NCBI GenBank assembly: GCA_945897365.1
Contig: CAMDFD010000013.1
Location: 1-64,000, forward strand
Direction of reading: 5' to 3'
Source of the DNA: Bordetella parapertussis
GTDB lineage: Bacteria > Pseudomonadota > Gammaproteobacteria > Burkholderiales > Burkholderiaceae_B
Length of the DNA stretch: 64,000 nucleotides
The translations under genes were made by a program, and so were the position numbers. Shown here in pieces: positions 26,201-34,800 of the stretch (position 1 is its first letter; each line of letters begins with the position of its first letter). The notes beneath the pieces are model-generated. The model was not told the origin of the DNA. It made no database searches and saw only the letters and a list, made by a program, of their open reading frames with translations.

Positions 26201-26588
26201 ACTGGGGGTCGCTGCAGAGGAGGGGGCTGCTGCTGCTACCGAGGTCATCGACACCTTGGTCGCGATGCTCAATAGTGAGCGAGGTCGGTGGCTACTGAAC
26301 CATTCTCAGGCTCGGCGCGAATGGGCTTTGTTGGATGAAACCGGTCAGCTGTCGGTGCTGGACTATGCCCTTAAAGATGACAAGGGATGGTTGGTTGTCG
26401 ATTACAAAACCGGACGACCCGAGCCGACTGAAACCACGCAAGCCTTTGGCCAGCGGATGATGTTGCGCTATCAGTCTCAGTTGGAGCGGTATTGCAAAAA
26501 ATTATCCGCTTTTGATGGTGCTCCGGCGCGCGCGGCCTTATATTTTCCACGTGATCAGCTCTGGTTTGAATATGTTCCAGTGCAGTGA
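23265..26588 (+). CDS. AddA-type UvrD-family helicase/nuclease
   Basis: 1107 residues from the ATG at 23265, with GGAG seven bases upstream. The frame stays open further upstream, where it only overlaps AddB. SF1A helicase motifs run in order: Walker A APAGSGKT (26-33), Ia ITFTRKAAAEM, Walker B LLIDEFQDTSQ, GDPMQSIYRFRKAD, and motif V-like VMTMHKAKGLQFE. A C-terminal RecB nuclease domain carries LDYALKDDKGWLVVDYKTG. It should unwind and resect double-strand ends with the AddB-like protein. The 4.5S RNA gene follows. Confidence 0.92.
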   Translation: MAPKQPSDWAVRERATDPQCSFLVQAPAGSGKTELLTDRILALLATVGRPEEIVAITFTRKAAAEMHERVLEKLRRAENPLQPESAHELKSWRLGRAALERDQRFGWALLEHPARLSIRTIDAFCASLVRNMPWLSSMGGVPSLVDDARVHYLEAARQTLEMVGESESVTRLLEHMDLDVAQTCEALANMLAQRDQWLPLLPDGDDRHVLEENFQDAVSQDLAGLSALMPIGWAEQLAPLARAAVSVLSQDNSSHTMSALQDWDDQAFDAQAFELPRWKALAALLLTSSGGLRKTVNKNQGFLPQTREKERVLEWLRSHDSLETPAWVKRLYAVVNTPEPVFTEDQWEILQAQLSCLRIAAAQLMLRFMEAGEVDFIEIARRADQALGRAEEPTELLLKLDQNIRHLLIDEFQDTSQSQISLIEKITSGWQQGDGRTLFLVGDPMQSIYRFRKADVVLFLRVRDEGLGTIRPECLTLTDNFRSQRGIVEWVNGTFSSLFPQKDDPSAGAIAYAPSTAFKDATISPAVRFHPVCPQLGHRSEDVVLDLVREALTAFPDAEHPVAILVRARAHLKNVTQLLAQEGIACRAVELVPLHLRAYVVDLVQIIRALAHPGDRAAWLSVLRSPYCGLRLESLHRLFGMDREASIPTLLERALRPKDSTSKCQAQTLLSPEEYQRLCAVAPVMLDALAQDDLAPLAARVECVWRLLGGVALARTATDLQDAESVFALIEKIAPYGGLDVDVLDARLTRLYASPEAGERSVEVMTMHKAKGLQFESVILFGLHHQPVSDRTPLVRIEQVADKVMLGPIKARATDEQDVISKYLAQRDKRRSEFEVDRLLYVAATRAKQSLHLVAELQRDVDTGAPLAARSGSLLARLFPYVQLPELAAMVEKILISEQPVPAFSMSRLTRLKDRIPQQGQAPEPHNLAFTWRAQSSFERLTGILVHGWLAHMGEQDPTKWSPERVAQQRTRIERQLHQLGVAAEEGAAAATEVIDTLVAMLNSERGRWLLNHSQARREWALLDETGQLSVLDYALKDDKGWLVVDYKTGRPEPTETTQAFGQRMMLRYQSQLERYCKKLSAFDGAPARAALYFPRDQLWFEYVPVQ

Positions 26589-26597
26589 GGCAAGCCC

Positions 26598-26606
26598 TGC
26601 TAAAAT
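26598..26606 (+). promoter_or_regulatory. Extended -10 promoter candidate for ffs
   Basis: TGC-TAAAAT: the hexamer at 26601-26606 matches TATAAT at five of six positions and is preceded by an extended -10 TG. It ends seven bases before the 4.5S RNA. No good -35 is visible. Confidence 0.5.
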
Positions 26607-26613
26607 CTAATTT

Positions 26614-26708
26614 GGCGGGCCCCTTCGCATGGTTCGGCGGTCAATCTGGTCAGGTCGGGAACGAAGCAGCCACAGCCGTGCAGAATTAGTGCCGAAGTCA
26701 GGCTCGCC
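26614..26708 (+). ncRNA. ffs: 4.5S RNA of the signal recognition particle
   Basis: About 95 bases. The ends pair (GGCGGGCC with GGCTCGCC, allowing one G-U). The conserved domain IV is present: GGTCAGGTCGGGAACGAAGC followed by AGCCACAGC and GTGCCGAAGTCAGG, the Ffh-binding hairpin with its GGAA tetraloop and asymmetric loop. Position directly before dnaX is usual in betaproteobacteria. It binds Ffh to direct inner-membrane proteins to the translocon. End positions are set from the pairing and may be off by a few bases. Confidence 0.95.
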
Positions 26709-26740
26709 TCTCTCATTTCCGTCTGTGGTCGGTAAAACTT

Positions 26741-28645
26741 ATGAGCTATTTGGTTCTTGCGCGTAAATGGCGCCCTCGCTCGTTCGATACGCTGGTCGGT
26801 CAAGATCACGTTGTTCGTGCCCTCACGCACGCACTGACCACCCAGCGCCTTCATCATGCCTGGTTGTTTACCGGCACGAGAGGCGTCGGTAAAACAACGC
26901 TTTCGCGGATTTTGGCCAAGTCGCTCAATTGTGAAACAGGCATCACGGCGACGCCTTGTGGCGTATGTCAGGCTTGTACCGAGATCGACCAGGGACGATT
27001 TGTCGACTATCTTGAGCTGGATGCCGCCTCTAATCGCGGCGTCGATGAAATGACCCAGTTACTCGAGCAGGCGGTCTACTCGCCGAGTGCGGGCCGCTTC
27101 AAGGTCTATATGATCGATGAAGTCCACATGTTGACAGGCCATGCGTTTAACGCAATGCTCAAAACACTCGAAGAGCCGCCTGCTCACGTCAAGTTCATTC
27201 TTGCGACAACGGATCCCCAGAAAATCCCTGTCACAGTGTTGTCCCGCTGTTTACAGTTCAATTTAAAGCAAATGCCTGGCGAGGCGATTGTGGGTCACCT
27301 CGAAAACGTCCTAGCTCAAGAACAGATCCCTTTCGAAGTACCCGCGTTGCGTCTGCTCGGCCAGGCGGCCGCAGGCTCGATGCGCGATGCCTTGTCATTG
27401 ACGGATCAGGCGATTGCCTACAGCGCCAGTAATCTGACCGAGGAGTCGGTGCGGGGCATGCTCGGTACCATTGATCAGCGGCATCTGGTTCGACTGTTGG
27501 ATGCCTTGCAATCAGGGCAGGCATCTGCGGTGCTCGAAATCGCTGACGAACTCGCGACACGCGGTCTTTCCTATCGCGCGGCTCTGGCTGATTTGGCGGT
27601 CCTGCTGTCGCGCATTGCGATTGCTCAGCGGGTCAGCGCAGCTGTTGACGAGGCCGATCCCGTCGCGCTCGATATTCGTCGGTTCGCGACCTCTCTGCAT
27701 CCCGATGTGGTTCAATTGTTTTACACAGTCGCGGTCCATAGCCGTTCAGAGCTTGCGATCGCTCCAGACGAGTACGCAGGCTTTGTCATGGCATGCTTGC
27801 GGATGCTTTCTTTGGGTGGGACCTCAGGCTTAGCGATGCCTGCCCCGGATGCTTTGGCTCAAGTTGCCCCGGCCCCGGCCCCGGCCTCCTCAGTGACACC
27901 CAACGTCACGGTCTCCGCTCAGCCAGCCTCCATTAAACCTCCGCCCTCTCTGCCAACGCCGCCTGTGTCCGCTCCCAAAGCAGTCATCCCGGCGCAAGCG
28001 CCTGCGCCCAAACCAGAGACTAAGCCAGAGACTAAGCCAGAGACTAAGCCAGAGTCAGGGCTTGATTCAGGACCTGAGGTAGCAACTGAGGCAGCACTTG
28101 ATGCAGCACCTACTGACGGCTTTGATTTTCAGGGTTCTGACGAGCAAGACGAATACACACTGACTGCCGCGGACTTCGCGAAAATGCATTCAGCAGACGC
28201 GGAGGGGCTTAACCAAGTGTTCATCACGTCCCCCGTGGCTTCTGCCAGCATCGGCACCATCGTCTTGCCCGAGCCTTGGGCTACCTTCGCCGCCAAGTTA
28301 CCGCTTTCTGGGATGGCCGAGCAGCTGGCCCGACAGTCTGAGTGCGTTGCAATCGTCAAGCAACAAATGACCTTGCGCGTTCCGAGCAAAGCCTTGTCGG
28401 AGGGTGTTCCGGTCGAACGCTTACGTACCGTATTGAATGATTATTTTGGTTTCGAGATCGAGTTGCTGTTTGAGATCGGTGCAAGCGAGGGCGCGTCCGC
28501 ACATGCGCTTGATCTGGTGGCTCAGCAGGCGCGTCAAGAGGCCGCAGAGGCTTCGATCGAGCAAGACCCTTTTATACGAGCACTTATCCAGGACTTTGGT
28601 GCCAAGGTGGTCACCGGATCCATTAGACCCAGTCAGCGCAATTAG
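26741..28645 (+). CDS. dnaX: DNA polymerase III subunits tau/gamma
   Basis: Clamp-loader ATPase, 634 residues. Walker A GTRGVGKT at 45-52, zinc-binding cysteines in LNCETGITATPCGVCQAC, Walker B MIDEVHML, and the sensor segment ATTDPQKIPVTVLSRC. After the clamp-loader core (to about residue 365) comes a Pro/Ala-rich linker built partly from tandem repeats. Next is the tau-specific C-terminal region that should contact DnaB and the polymerase alpha subunit. I see no A-AAA-AAG slippery heptamer like the E. coli gamma frameshift site, so gamma may be absent or made another way. Start of a dnaX-ybaB-recR operon. Confidence 0.96.
   Translation: MSYLVLARKWRPRSFDTLVGQDHVVRALTHALTTQRLHHAWLFTGTRGVGKTTLSRILAKSLNCETGITATPCGVCQACTEIDQGRFVDYLELDAASNRGVDEMTQLLEQAVYSPSAGRFKVYMIDEVHMLTGHAFNAMLKTLEEPPAHVKFILATTDPQKIPVTVLSRCLQFNLKQMPGEAIVGHLENVLAQEQIPFEVPALRLLGQAAAGSMRDALSLTDQAIAYSASNLTEESVRGMLGTIDQRHLVRLLDALQSGQASAVLEIADELATRGLSYRAALADLAVLLSRIAIAQRVSAAVDEADPVALDIRRFATSLHPDVVQLFYTVAVHSRSELAIAPDEYAGFVMACLRMLSLGGTSGLAMPAPDALAQVAPAPAPASSVTPNVTVSAQPASIKPPPSLPTPPVSAPKAVIPAQAPAPKPETKPETKPETKPESGLDSGPEVATEAALDAAPTDGFDFQGSDEQDEYTLTAADFAKMHSADAEGLNQVFITSPVASASIGTIVLPEPWATFAAKLPLSGMAEQLARQSECVAIVKQQMTLRVPSKALSEGVPVERLRTVLNDYFGFEIELLFEIGASEGASAHALDLVAQQARQEAAEASIEQDPFIRALIQDFGAKVVTGSIRPSQRN
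27866..28054 (+). repeat. Short tandem repeats in the dnaX linker
   Basis: Two tracts. GCCCCG is repeated three times at 27866-27883, encoding Ala-Pro runs. CCAGAGACTAAG occurs three times at 28013-28048 plus a half copy to 28054, encoding a Lys-Pro-Glu-Thr repeat. Copy number could vary between strains by slippage without breaking the frame. Confidence 0.85.
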
Positions 28646-28691
28646 AATGCTGACCCGATTGACTCTTTAATTTTTTTCAGGAAATCCAATC

Positions 28692-29018
28692 ATGATGAAA
28701 GGACAAATTGCCGGCCTGATGCGTCAGGCACAGCAGATGCAAGAAAACATGAAAAAGGCTCAAGATGCTTTGGCCGATATTTTGGTCGAGGGTGCATCGG
28801 GTGGCGGCTTGGTCAAGGTCACCATGACATGTAGACATGACGTCAAGCGCGTGACGATTGATCCTAGCCTGCTTGCCGACGACAAAGATATGTTAGAGGA
28901 CCTTGTGGCTGCCGCCTTTAACGATGCCTTGCGCAAAGCCGAGGCGACTTCGTCGGAAAAAATGTCCTCAGTGACTGCGGGCATGCCTTTACCACCCGGA
29001 ATGAAACTACCTTTCTAA
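28692..29018 (+). CDS. YbaB/EbfC family nucleoid-associated protein
   Basis: 108-residue dimeric DNA-binding protein. It begins MMKGQIAGLMRQAQQMQENMKKAQ, the usual N-terminal helix, and ends with the Pro-rich GMPLPPGMKLPF typical of the family. It lies between dnaX and recR as in most proteobacteria. EbfC homologues bind DNA and affect nucleoid structure and gene expression. Two tandem ATGs (28692 and 28695) can serve as start, with AGGAAA upstream. Confidence 0.94.
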   Translation: MMKGQIAGLMRQAQQMQENMKKAQDALADILVEGASGGGLVKVTMTCRHDVKRVTIDPSLLADDKDMLEDLVAAAFNDALRKAEATSSEKMSSVTAGMPLPPGMKLPF

Positions 29019-29023
29019 TTCAT

Positions 29024-29632
29024 ATGGAAAAAATCGGCACTGAACCGCAACCGTTACTGGCGCTTGTGGAGGCGCTCAAACGTTTACCGGGCGTGGGTAT
29101 CAGGACGGCGCGCCGTATGGCCTATCACCTGTTGCAGCATGATCTGCAAGCCGCCGAGCAGCTCGGACACGCTCTGACTCAAGCGGTCGAATGCTTGCAG
29201 CACTGTGAGCAGTGCAATGGCTTTACCGAGGTGCCTGTGTGTGCGACGTGCGAGCATCCAGAACGTGACGAGACCTTGCTTTGTATTGTCGAGACACCTG
29301 CTGATCAAAATTCGATCGAGGCGACCCACGGTTACACCGGTTTGTATTATGTGTTGATGGGTAGCCTTGCGCCGCTTGAGGGTAGAGGCCCCGATGAGCT
29401 TGATTTTGACCGCGTCTTAAAAAGAGCGGGTAATGGCAGAGTGGCCGAGGTGATTCTTGCGACCAACTTTACGGCCGAGGGTGAGACCACCGCGCATTAT
29501 TTGTCAGAGTCCCTGCGCGCGCTCGGCATCAAGGTCACACGCCTTGCACGCGGCGTTCCCGCAGGTAGCGAAATAGAGTATGTGGATGCCGGGACCGTTG
29601 CCTGGGCCTTAATGGAACGTCGTCCTACCTAA
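29024..29632 (+). CDS. recR: Recombination protein RecR
   Basis: Acts with RecF and RecO to load RecA at gaps. 202 residues. A helix-hairpin-helix near LKRLPGVGIRTARRMAYHLL, a C4 zinc finger (CEQC...CATC around residues 65-84), then a Toprim domain including LCIVETPADQNSIEATHGYTG and VILATNFTAEGETTAHYL. Five bases separate it from ybaB, completing the dnaX-ybaB-recR operon. It converges with tal. Confidence 0.96.
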   Translation: MEKIGTEPQPLLALVEALKRLPGVGIRTARRMAYHLLQHDLQAAEQLGHALTQAVECLQHCEQCNGFTEVPVCATCEHPERDETLLCIVETPADQNSIEATHGYTGLYYVLMGSLAPLEGRGPDELDFDRVLKRAGNGRVAEVILATNFTAEGETTAHYLSESLRALGIKVTRLARGVPAGSEIEYVDAGTVAWALMERRPT

Positions 29633-29660
29633 AGCACGGAGCTTTAAGCTCACGGTGCTT
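29632..29660. terminator. Hairpin between convergent recR and tal
   Basis: Nested inverted repeats AAGCAC(29632-29637)/GTGCTT(29655-29660) and GAGCTT(29639-29644)/AAGCTC(29646-29651) in the 49-bp gap. No T run follows on either strand, so it is at best a weak bidirectional terminator or a processing structure. Confidence 0.35.
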
Positions 29661-29681
29661 GTCGCTCCAAAACCTGATCCC

Positions 29682-30635
29682 TCAACGCTGCGCGTCAATC
29701 AGTGCGTCGAGTTTGCGTGCATCAGTGACAAAAGCACGAATGCCTTCGGATAGTTTTTCGCTTGCCATCGCATCTTCATTTAACAGAAAACGGAAGTTTT
29801 GCTCATTGCAGGGCAAAGCCGGTGGCTGACTGGCGCGCGCATTGTCAGGCGTGAGCGAGGCTGCAAGACTGTCCTGAGCTTCGCTCAGACTTGCTAAAAG
29901 CTCGGGGCTGATCGTTAATAAATCGCAACCGGCCAAGGCCAAGATTTGACCTGTATTGCGAAAGCTCGCACCCATGATTTCGGTCGTAATACCAAAATAC
30001 TTGTAGTAGTTGTAAATTTTGGTGACTGACAGGACGCCAGGATCGTTGCGGCCGCTGCTCGCGACCTCGTTCCATGCACTGCCTTGCTGTTTTTTGTGCC
30101 AATCGTAGATACGGCCTACGAAAGGGGAAATAAGCTGAACGCGGGCATCGGCGCACGCCACCGCCTGAGAAAGAGAGAACAGCAGGGTCAAATTACAGCA
30201 AATGCCTTCAGACTCGAGTACCCGGGCAGCCTGAATACCTTCCCAAGTCGCAGCGATCTTGATCAAAACGCGCGCTCGACCAAAGCCCTCGGCTTCATAA
30301 AGCGCCATTATTTGACGCGCCCGATCAATGGTGGCGCGTGTATCAAAGGAAAGACGGGCATCAACCTCAGTAGAAACGCGTCCTGGCACAATATTAAGGA
30401 TTTCTTTTCCAAACGCCACAAGCAAGTGATCCACGAGCGCCTCTTTGGAGGCTTTGGGGTACGCCTTGACGCAACGCTCCAGCATGGGGCGATAAGCATC
30501 CTGCTGGACCGCCTTCAGAATCAGCGATGGATTGGTGGTCGCATCGGTGGGCTGATAGCGTTTCATGCTCTCAAAGTCGCCCGTGTCTGCTACAACGGTG
30601 GTGTATTGACGTAAAGATTCGAGAAGGCTGGCCAT
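29682..30635 (-). CDS. tal: Transaldolase
   Basis: Pentose phosphate enzyme that transfers dihydroxyacetone between sugar phosphates. 317 residues, the length of the TalB class. The start SLLESLRQYTTVVADTGDFESM, the DATTNPSLIL segment, and VLIKIAATWEGIQAARVLE containing the Schiff-base lysine near residue 132 are all present. Monocistronic, converging on recR, with carA divergent 35 bp away. Confidence 0.96.
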   Translation of the reverse strand: MASLLESLRQYTTVVADTGDFESMKRYQPTDATTNPSLILKAVQQDAYRPMLERCVKAYPKASKEALVDHLLVAFGKEILNIVPGRVSTEVDARLSFDTRATIDRARQIMALYEAEGFGRARVLIKIAATWEGIQAARVLESEGICCNLTLLFSLSQAVACADARVQLISPFVGRIYDWHKKQQGSAWNEVASSGRNDPGVLSVTKIYNYYKYFGITTEIMGASFRNTGQILALAGCDLLTISPELLASLSEAQDSLAASLTPDNARASQPPALPCNEQNFRFLLNEDAMASEKLSEGIRAFVTDARKLDALIDAQR

Positions 30636-30670
30636 CGGGTTATACTTCCAAGGTTTGCTTACAAGATTTG

Positions 30671-31873
30671 ATGCCGGGGTTCATTGTGCTACCAAATATA
30701 TTTACTGAGATAGAGCTTAAAAACCCAGGGTCTGGTGTTGAATCAACTGCCACTAAAACGATTGCTATTTTAGCCTTGGCTGATGGTACCGTGTTTCGAG
30801 GCATCTCGATCGGTGCCCCGGGGCATACCGTCGCCGAGGTGGTGTTTAACACCGCTATGACAGGTTACCAAGAGATTTTGACGGATCCTAGCTATAGCGG
30901 CCAGATCGTGACGCTGACCTATCCTCACATCGGAAATACGGGTATTAACCTCGAAGACGTTGAATCCACCAAAATCCACGCCGCTGGTTTGATTGTTCGC
31001 AACTGCCCCGCCCGGCTGTCAAACTTCCGTTCGACCCAGTCCTTGCCGGATTACCTCAAGTCACAGGGTATTGTCGCGATTGCCGAAATCGATACCCGCA
31101 AGCTCACACGTATCCTGCGCGACGGTGGTGCGCAAGGTGGTTGTATTTTTGTGGGCGACGATGCAGACCAAGCGCTCAAGCTTGCCGCAGCCTTTCCTGG
31201 CATGTCTGGTCAGGATTTGGCCAAGCTTGTTTCCGCCACTAAAAATACCACTTGGACGGAATCGACGTGGCAACTTGGCGTGGGCTATGGCAACAATAAT
31301 AGTCAGACCCCACATGTCGTCGCCTATGACTTTGGCGTGAAATCCAATATTCTGCGCTTGCTCGCCGAACGTGGCTGCCGGATTACTGTGGTACCCGCGC
31401 AAACAACGGCCGAGCAGGTTTTAGCACTCAATCCAGACGGGGTATTCCTCTCCAACGGTCCGGGCGATCCAGATCCTTGCGACTACGCCATTGCCGCAAC
31501 CAAGATTTTTCTAGAGCGCAAGTTGCCCACCTTCGGGATCTGTCTCGGACACCAGATCATGGGACTGGCCCTAGGTGCCAAGACGCTCAAGATGAAAACG
31601 GGCCATCATGGCTCCAATCATCCTGTGCAAGACTTGGCGACCGGACGCGTATTCATCACAGCCCAAAACCACGGTTTTGCCGTCGATGCTAAAACGCTTC
31701 CCGCCAATGCCCGCGTGACGCACATTTCATTGTTCGACGGCACCTTGCAGGGTTTTGAGCTCACGGACCGCCCGGCATTTTGTTTTCAAGGGCATCCCGA
31801 AGCCAGCCCTGGACCGCACGACATCGTGGTCTTGTTCGATCAATTCATGAGCCTGATGGCCGGTAAACAATAA
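30671..31873 (+). CDS. carA: Carbamoyl-phosphate synthase small subunit
   Basis: Glutaminase subunit that feeds ammonia to CarB for pyrimidine and arginine synthesis. About 400 residues from the ATG at 30671. Family alignment becomes clear at ILALADGTVFRG (about residue 36), so the true start could be a little later, for example the GTG at 30686. The class I amidotransferase domain has LSNGPGDP, FGICLGHQIMGLALG with the catalytic Cys, and the His-Glu pair in FQGHPEASPGPHD. carB follows nine bases later. Confidence 0.95.
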   Translation: MPGFIVLPNIFTEIELKNPGSGVESTATKTIAILALADGTVFRGISIGAPGHTVAEVVFNTAMTGYQEILTDPSYSGQIVTLTYPHIGNTGINLEDVESTKIHAAGLIVRNCPARLSNFRSTQSLPDYLKSQGIVAIAEIDTRKLTRILRDGGAQGGCIFVGDDADQALKLAAAFPGMSGQDLAKLVSATKNTTWTESTWQLGVGYGNNNSQTPHVVAYDFGVKSNILRLLAERGCRITVVPAQTTAEQVLALNPDGVFLSNGPGDPDPCDYAIAATKIFLERKLPTFGICLGHQIMGLALGAKTLKMKTGHHGSNHPVQDLATGRVFITAQNHGFAVDAKTLPANARVTHISLFDGTLQGFELTDRPAFCFQGHPEASPGPHDIVVLFDQFMSLMAGKQ

Positions 31874-31882
31874 AGAGTCACC

Positions 31883-34800
31883 ATGCCCAAGCGTACAGAC
31901 CTAAAAAGTATTCTCATTATTGGCGCAGGCCCGATCATCATCGGTCAAGCCTGCGAATTCGATTACTCCGGCGCCCAGGCCTGCAAAGCCTTAAAGGCCG
32001 AGGGCTATCGCACCATTTTGGTCAATAGCAATCCTGCGACCATCATGACGGACCCAGAGACCGCCGATGTCACTTACATTGAGCCCATTACCTGGCAGGT
32101 CGTCGAAAAGATCATAGAAAAAGAGCGTCCTGATGCGGTATTGCCCACCATGGGTGGTCAGACCGCGCTCAATTGTGCTCTCGATCTCGACAAGCACGGC
32201 GTACTCAAAAAATACAATGTTGAACTGATCGGTGCCAACGCGCATGCGATTGAAAAAGCCGAAGATCGTCAAAAATTCAAGGTCGCGATGTCTGCGATCG
32301 GACTCGAGTCCGCACGCTCCGGTGTTGCCCATACCCTCGAAGAAGCGTGGGAAGTTCAAAAGCGCATCGCGATTGAAGTTGGGACCTCCGGTTTTCCAGC
32401 TGTGATTCGCCCAAGCTTTACGCTGGGCGGCAGCGGCGGCGGTATCGCCTACAACGCCGAAGAGTTTGAAACGATCTGCCGCCGTGGTCTTGAGGCCTCG
32501 CCGACCAGCGAGTTGCTCATCGAGGAATCACTGCTCGGCTGGAAAGAATTTGAAATGGAAGTCGTGCGCGATTGCGCCGACAACTGCATTATTGTCTGCT
32601 CGATTGAAAACCTCGATCCAATGGGTGTGCACACTGGCGACTCCATCACGGTTGCGCCCGCACAGACCTTGACCGACAAAGAATATCAAATCATGCGTAA
32701 CGCCTCGATCGCGGTGTTGCGTGAGATCGGTGTCGATACCGGTGGTTCCAACGTACAGTTCGCCGTCAATCCTGAAAACGGTCGCATGATCGTCATCGAA
32801 ATGAATCCCCGCGTGTCGCGATCCTCTGCACTCGCCTCCAAGGCAACTGGATTCCCGATTGCTAAAGTCGCTGCGCGTCTGGCTGTGGGTTACACGCTCG
32901 ATGAGTTGAAAAACGAAATTACTGGTGGCGCGACGCCTGCTTCCTTTGAGCCGACAATTGACTACGTCGTCACCAAGGTGCCACGCTTCGCCTTCGAAAA
33001 ATTTCCGACTGCGGATGCACGCCTGACCACACAGATGAAGTCTGTCGGTGAAGTGATGGCGATTGGCCGTACCTTTCAAGAGTCTTTCCAGAAAGCGCTG
33101 CGTGGTCTCGAAGTGGGTGTCGATGGTCTCAATCAAAAGACAACCGATCGAGAAAAAATCCAAATCGAACTCGGCGAGCCTGGCCCCGAGCGAATCTGGT
33201 ACGTGGGCGATGCCTTCGCGCAGGGCTTTAGCCTTGACGAGGTGCACCAGCTTACTAAGATCGATCCTTGGTTCTTGGCACAAATCAAAGAAATCGTTGA
33301 TATTGAATTGGCCCTCGAGCAGCGCACACTTGCAGATCTCGATGTGGAGACGCTCTTGCAGCTCAAGCGTCGCGGTTTCTCCGATCGTCGCTTAGCGTTT
33401 CTGCTCGACACTGTCGAAGCCGAGGTCCGCAAGCTGCGCCACCAGTTCAACGTGCGTCCCGTTTACAAACGTGTTGATACCTGCGCGGCTGAGTTTGCAA
33501 CCAACACGGCGTATCTCTACTCTACGTACGAACAAGAGTGCGAAGCCGCGCCCACCGATCGTAAAAAAATCATGGTGCTCGGTGGTGGTCCCAACCGTAT
33601 CGGCCAAGGTATTGAGTTTGATTATTGCTGCGTGCATGCCGCATTGGCGTTGCGCGAGGATGGTTACGAAACCATCATGGTCAATTGCAACCCAGAGACC
33701 GTCTCGACCGATTACGACACCTCGGATCGTTTGTACTTTGAGCCCTTGACGCTAGAGGACGTACTTGAAATCGTCCACAAGGAAAAGCCGGTGGGCATCA
33801 TTGTCCAATACGGTGGTCAGACTCCCTTGAAACTGGCCCGCGCACTTGAGGCGAACGGTGCACCGATTATTGGTACCAGCCCCGAGTCGATCGACGTCGC
33901 AGAGGATCGCGAGCGTTTCCAGAAACTGCTCAATAAACTCAATTTGCGTCAACCGCCGAACCGCACCGCGCGCACTGAAAGCGAAGCGCTCAATCACGCC
34001 CAAGAAATTGGCTATCCCTTGGTGGTACGTCCAAGCTATGTGCTCGGTGGTCGCGCGATGGAAATCGTGCATGAGCAAATTGATCTCGAACGCTATATGC
34101 GCGAGGCCGTCAAAGTCAGTAACGATTCACCAGTATTGCTTGATCGCTTTTTGAATAACGCGATTGAAATCGACGTTGATTGCTTGTGCGATGGTCAAGA
34201 GGTTTTTATCGGTGGTGTGATGGAGCACATCGAGCAGGCGGGCGTGCACTCCGGTGACTCCGCATGCTGCTTGCCGCCATACTCGCTGTCTCCCGAGATG
34301 ACTGAGGAAATTAAGCGCCAGACCGCCTTGATGGCGCGCGCATTAAATGTGAAAGGCTTGATGAACGTGCAGTTCGCTGTTCAAAACGGCGATGTGTACG
34401 TCCTCGAGGTCAATCCACGCGCATCGCGCACCGTTCCCTTTGTGTCCAAGGCCACGGGTTTGCAGCTCGCCAAGATCGCCGCTCGCGCGATGGCAGGGCA
34501 GTCTCTGGCATCGCAAGGCATTACAAAAGAAGTCGTGCCCCATTACTTCTCCGTCAAAGAAGCCGTCTTCCCCTTCGTGAAGTTCCCAGGTGTGGATACG
34601 ATTCTCGGACCCGAGATGAAGTCGACGGGAGAAGTCATGGGCGTGGGCGAAACCTTTGGTGAGGCTTTCGTCAAATCCCAGATGGCTGCCAGCGTCAATC
34701 TGCCTGAGTCCGGCACGGTCTTTATCAGTGTGAAAAATGCGGACAAGCCCAAGGCCGTTCAAGTCGCACGCGGACTGCACGGGTTGGGCTTCAAGGTGGT

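Noticed and set aside
20537..26588. RecBCD-type or defence helicase-nuclease system
   Set aside because: Domain order and the two-gene layout fit AddAB-type repair; no defence genes are adjacent.
28013..28054. Possible CRISPR-like array
   Set aside because: 12-bp repeats without spacers, in frame inside dnaX; a protein linker repeat.
32528..33283. Long reverse-strand ORFs opposite carB
   Set aside because: They mirror the codon structure of carB and have no family features or ribosome sites.
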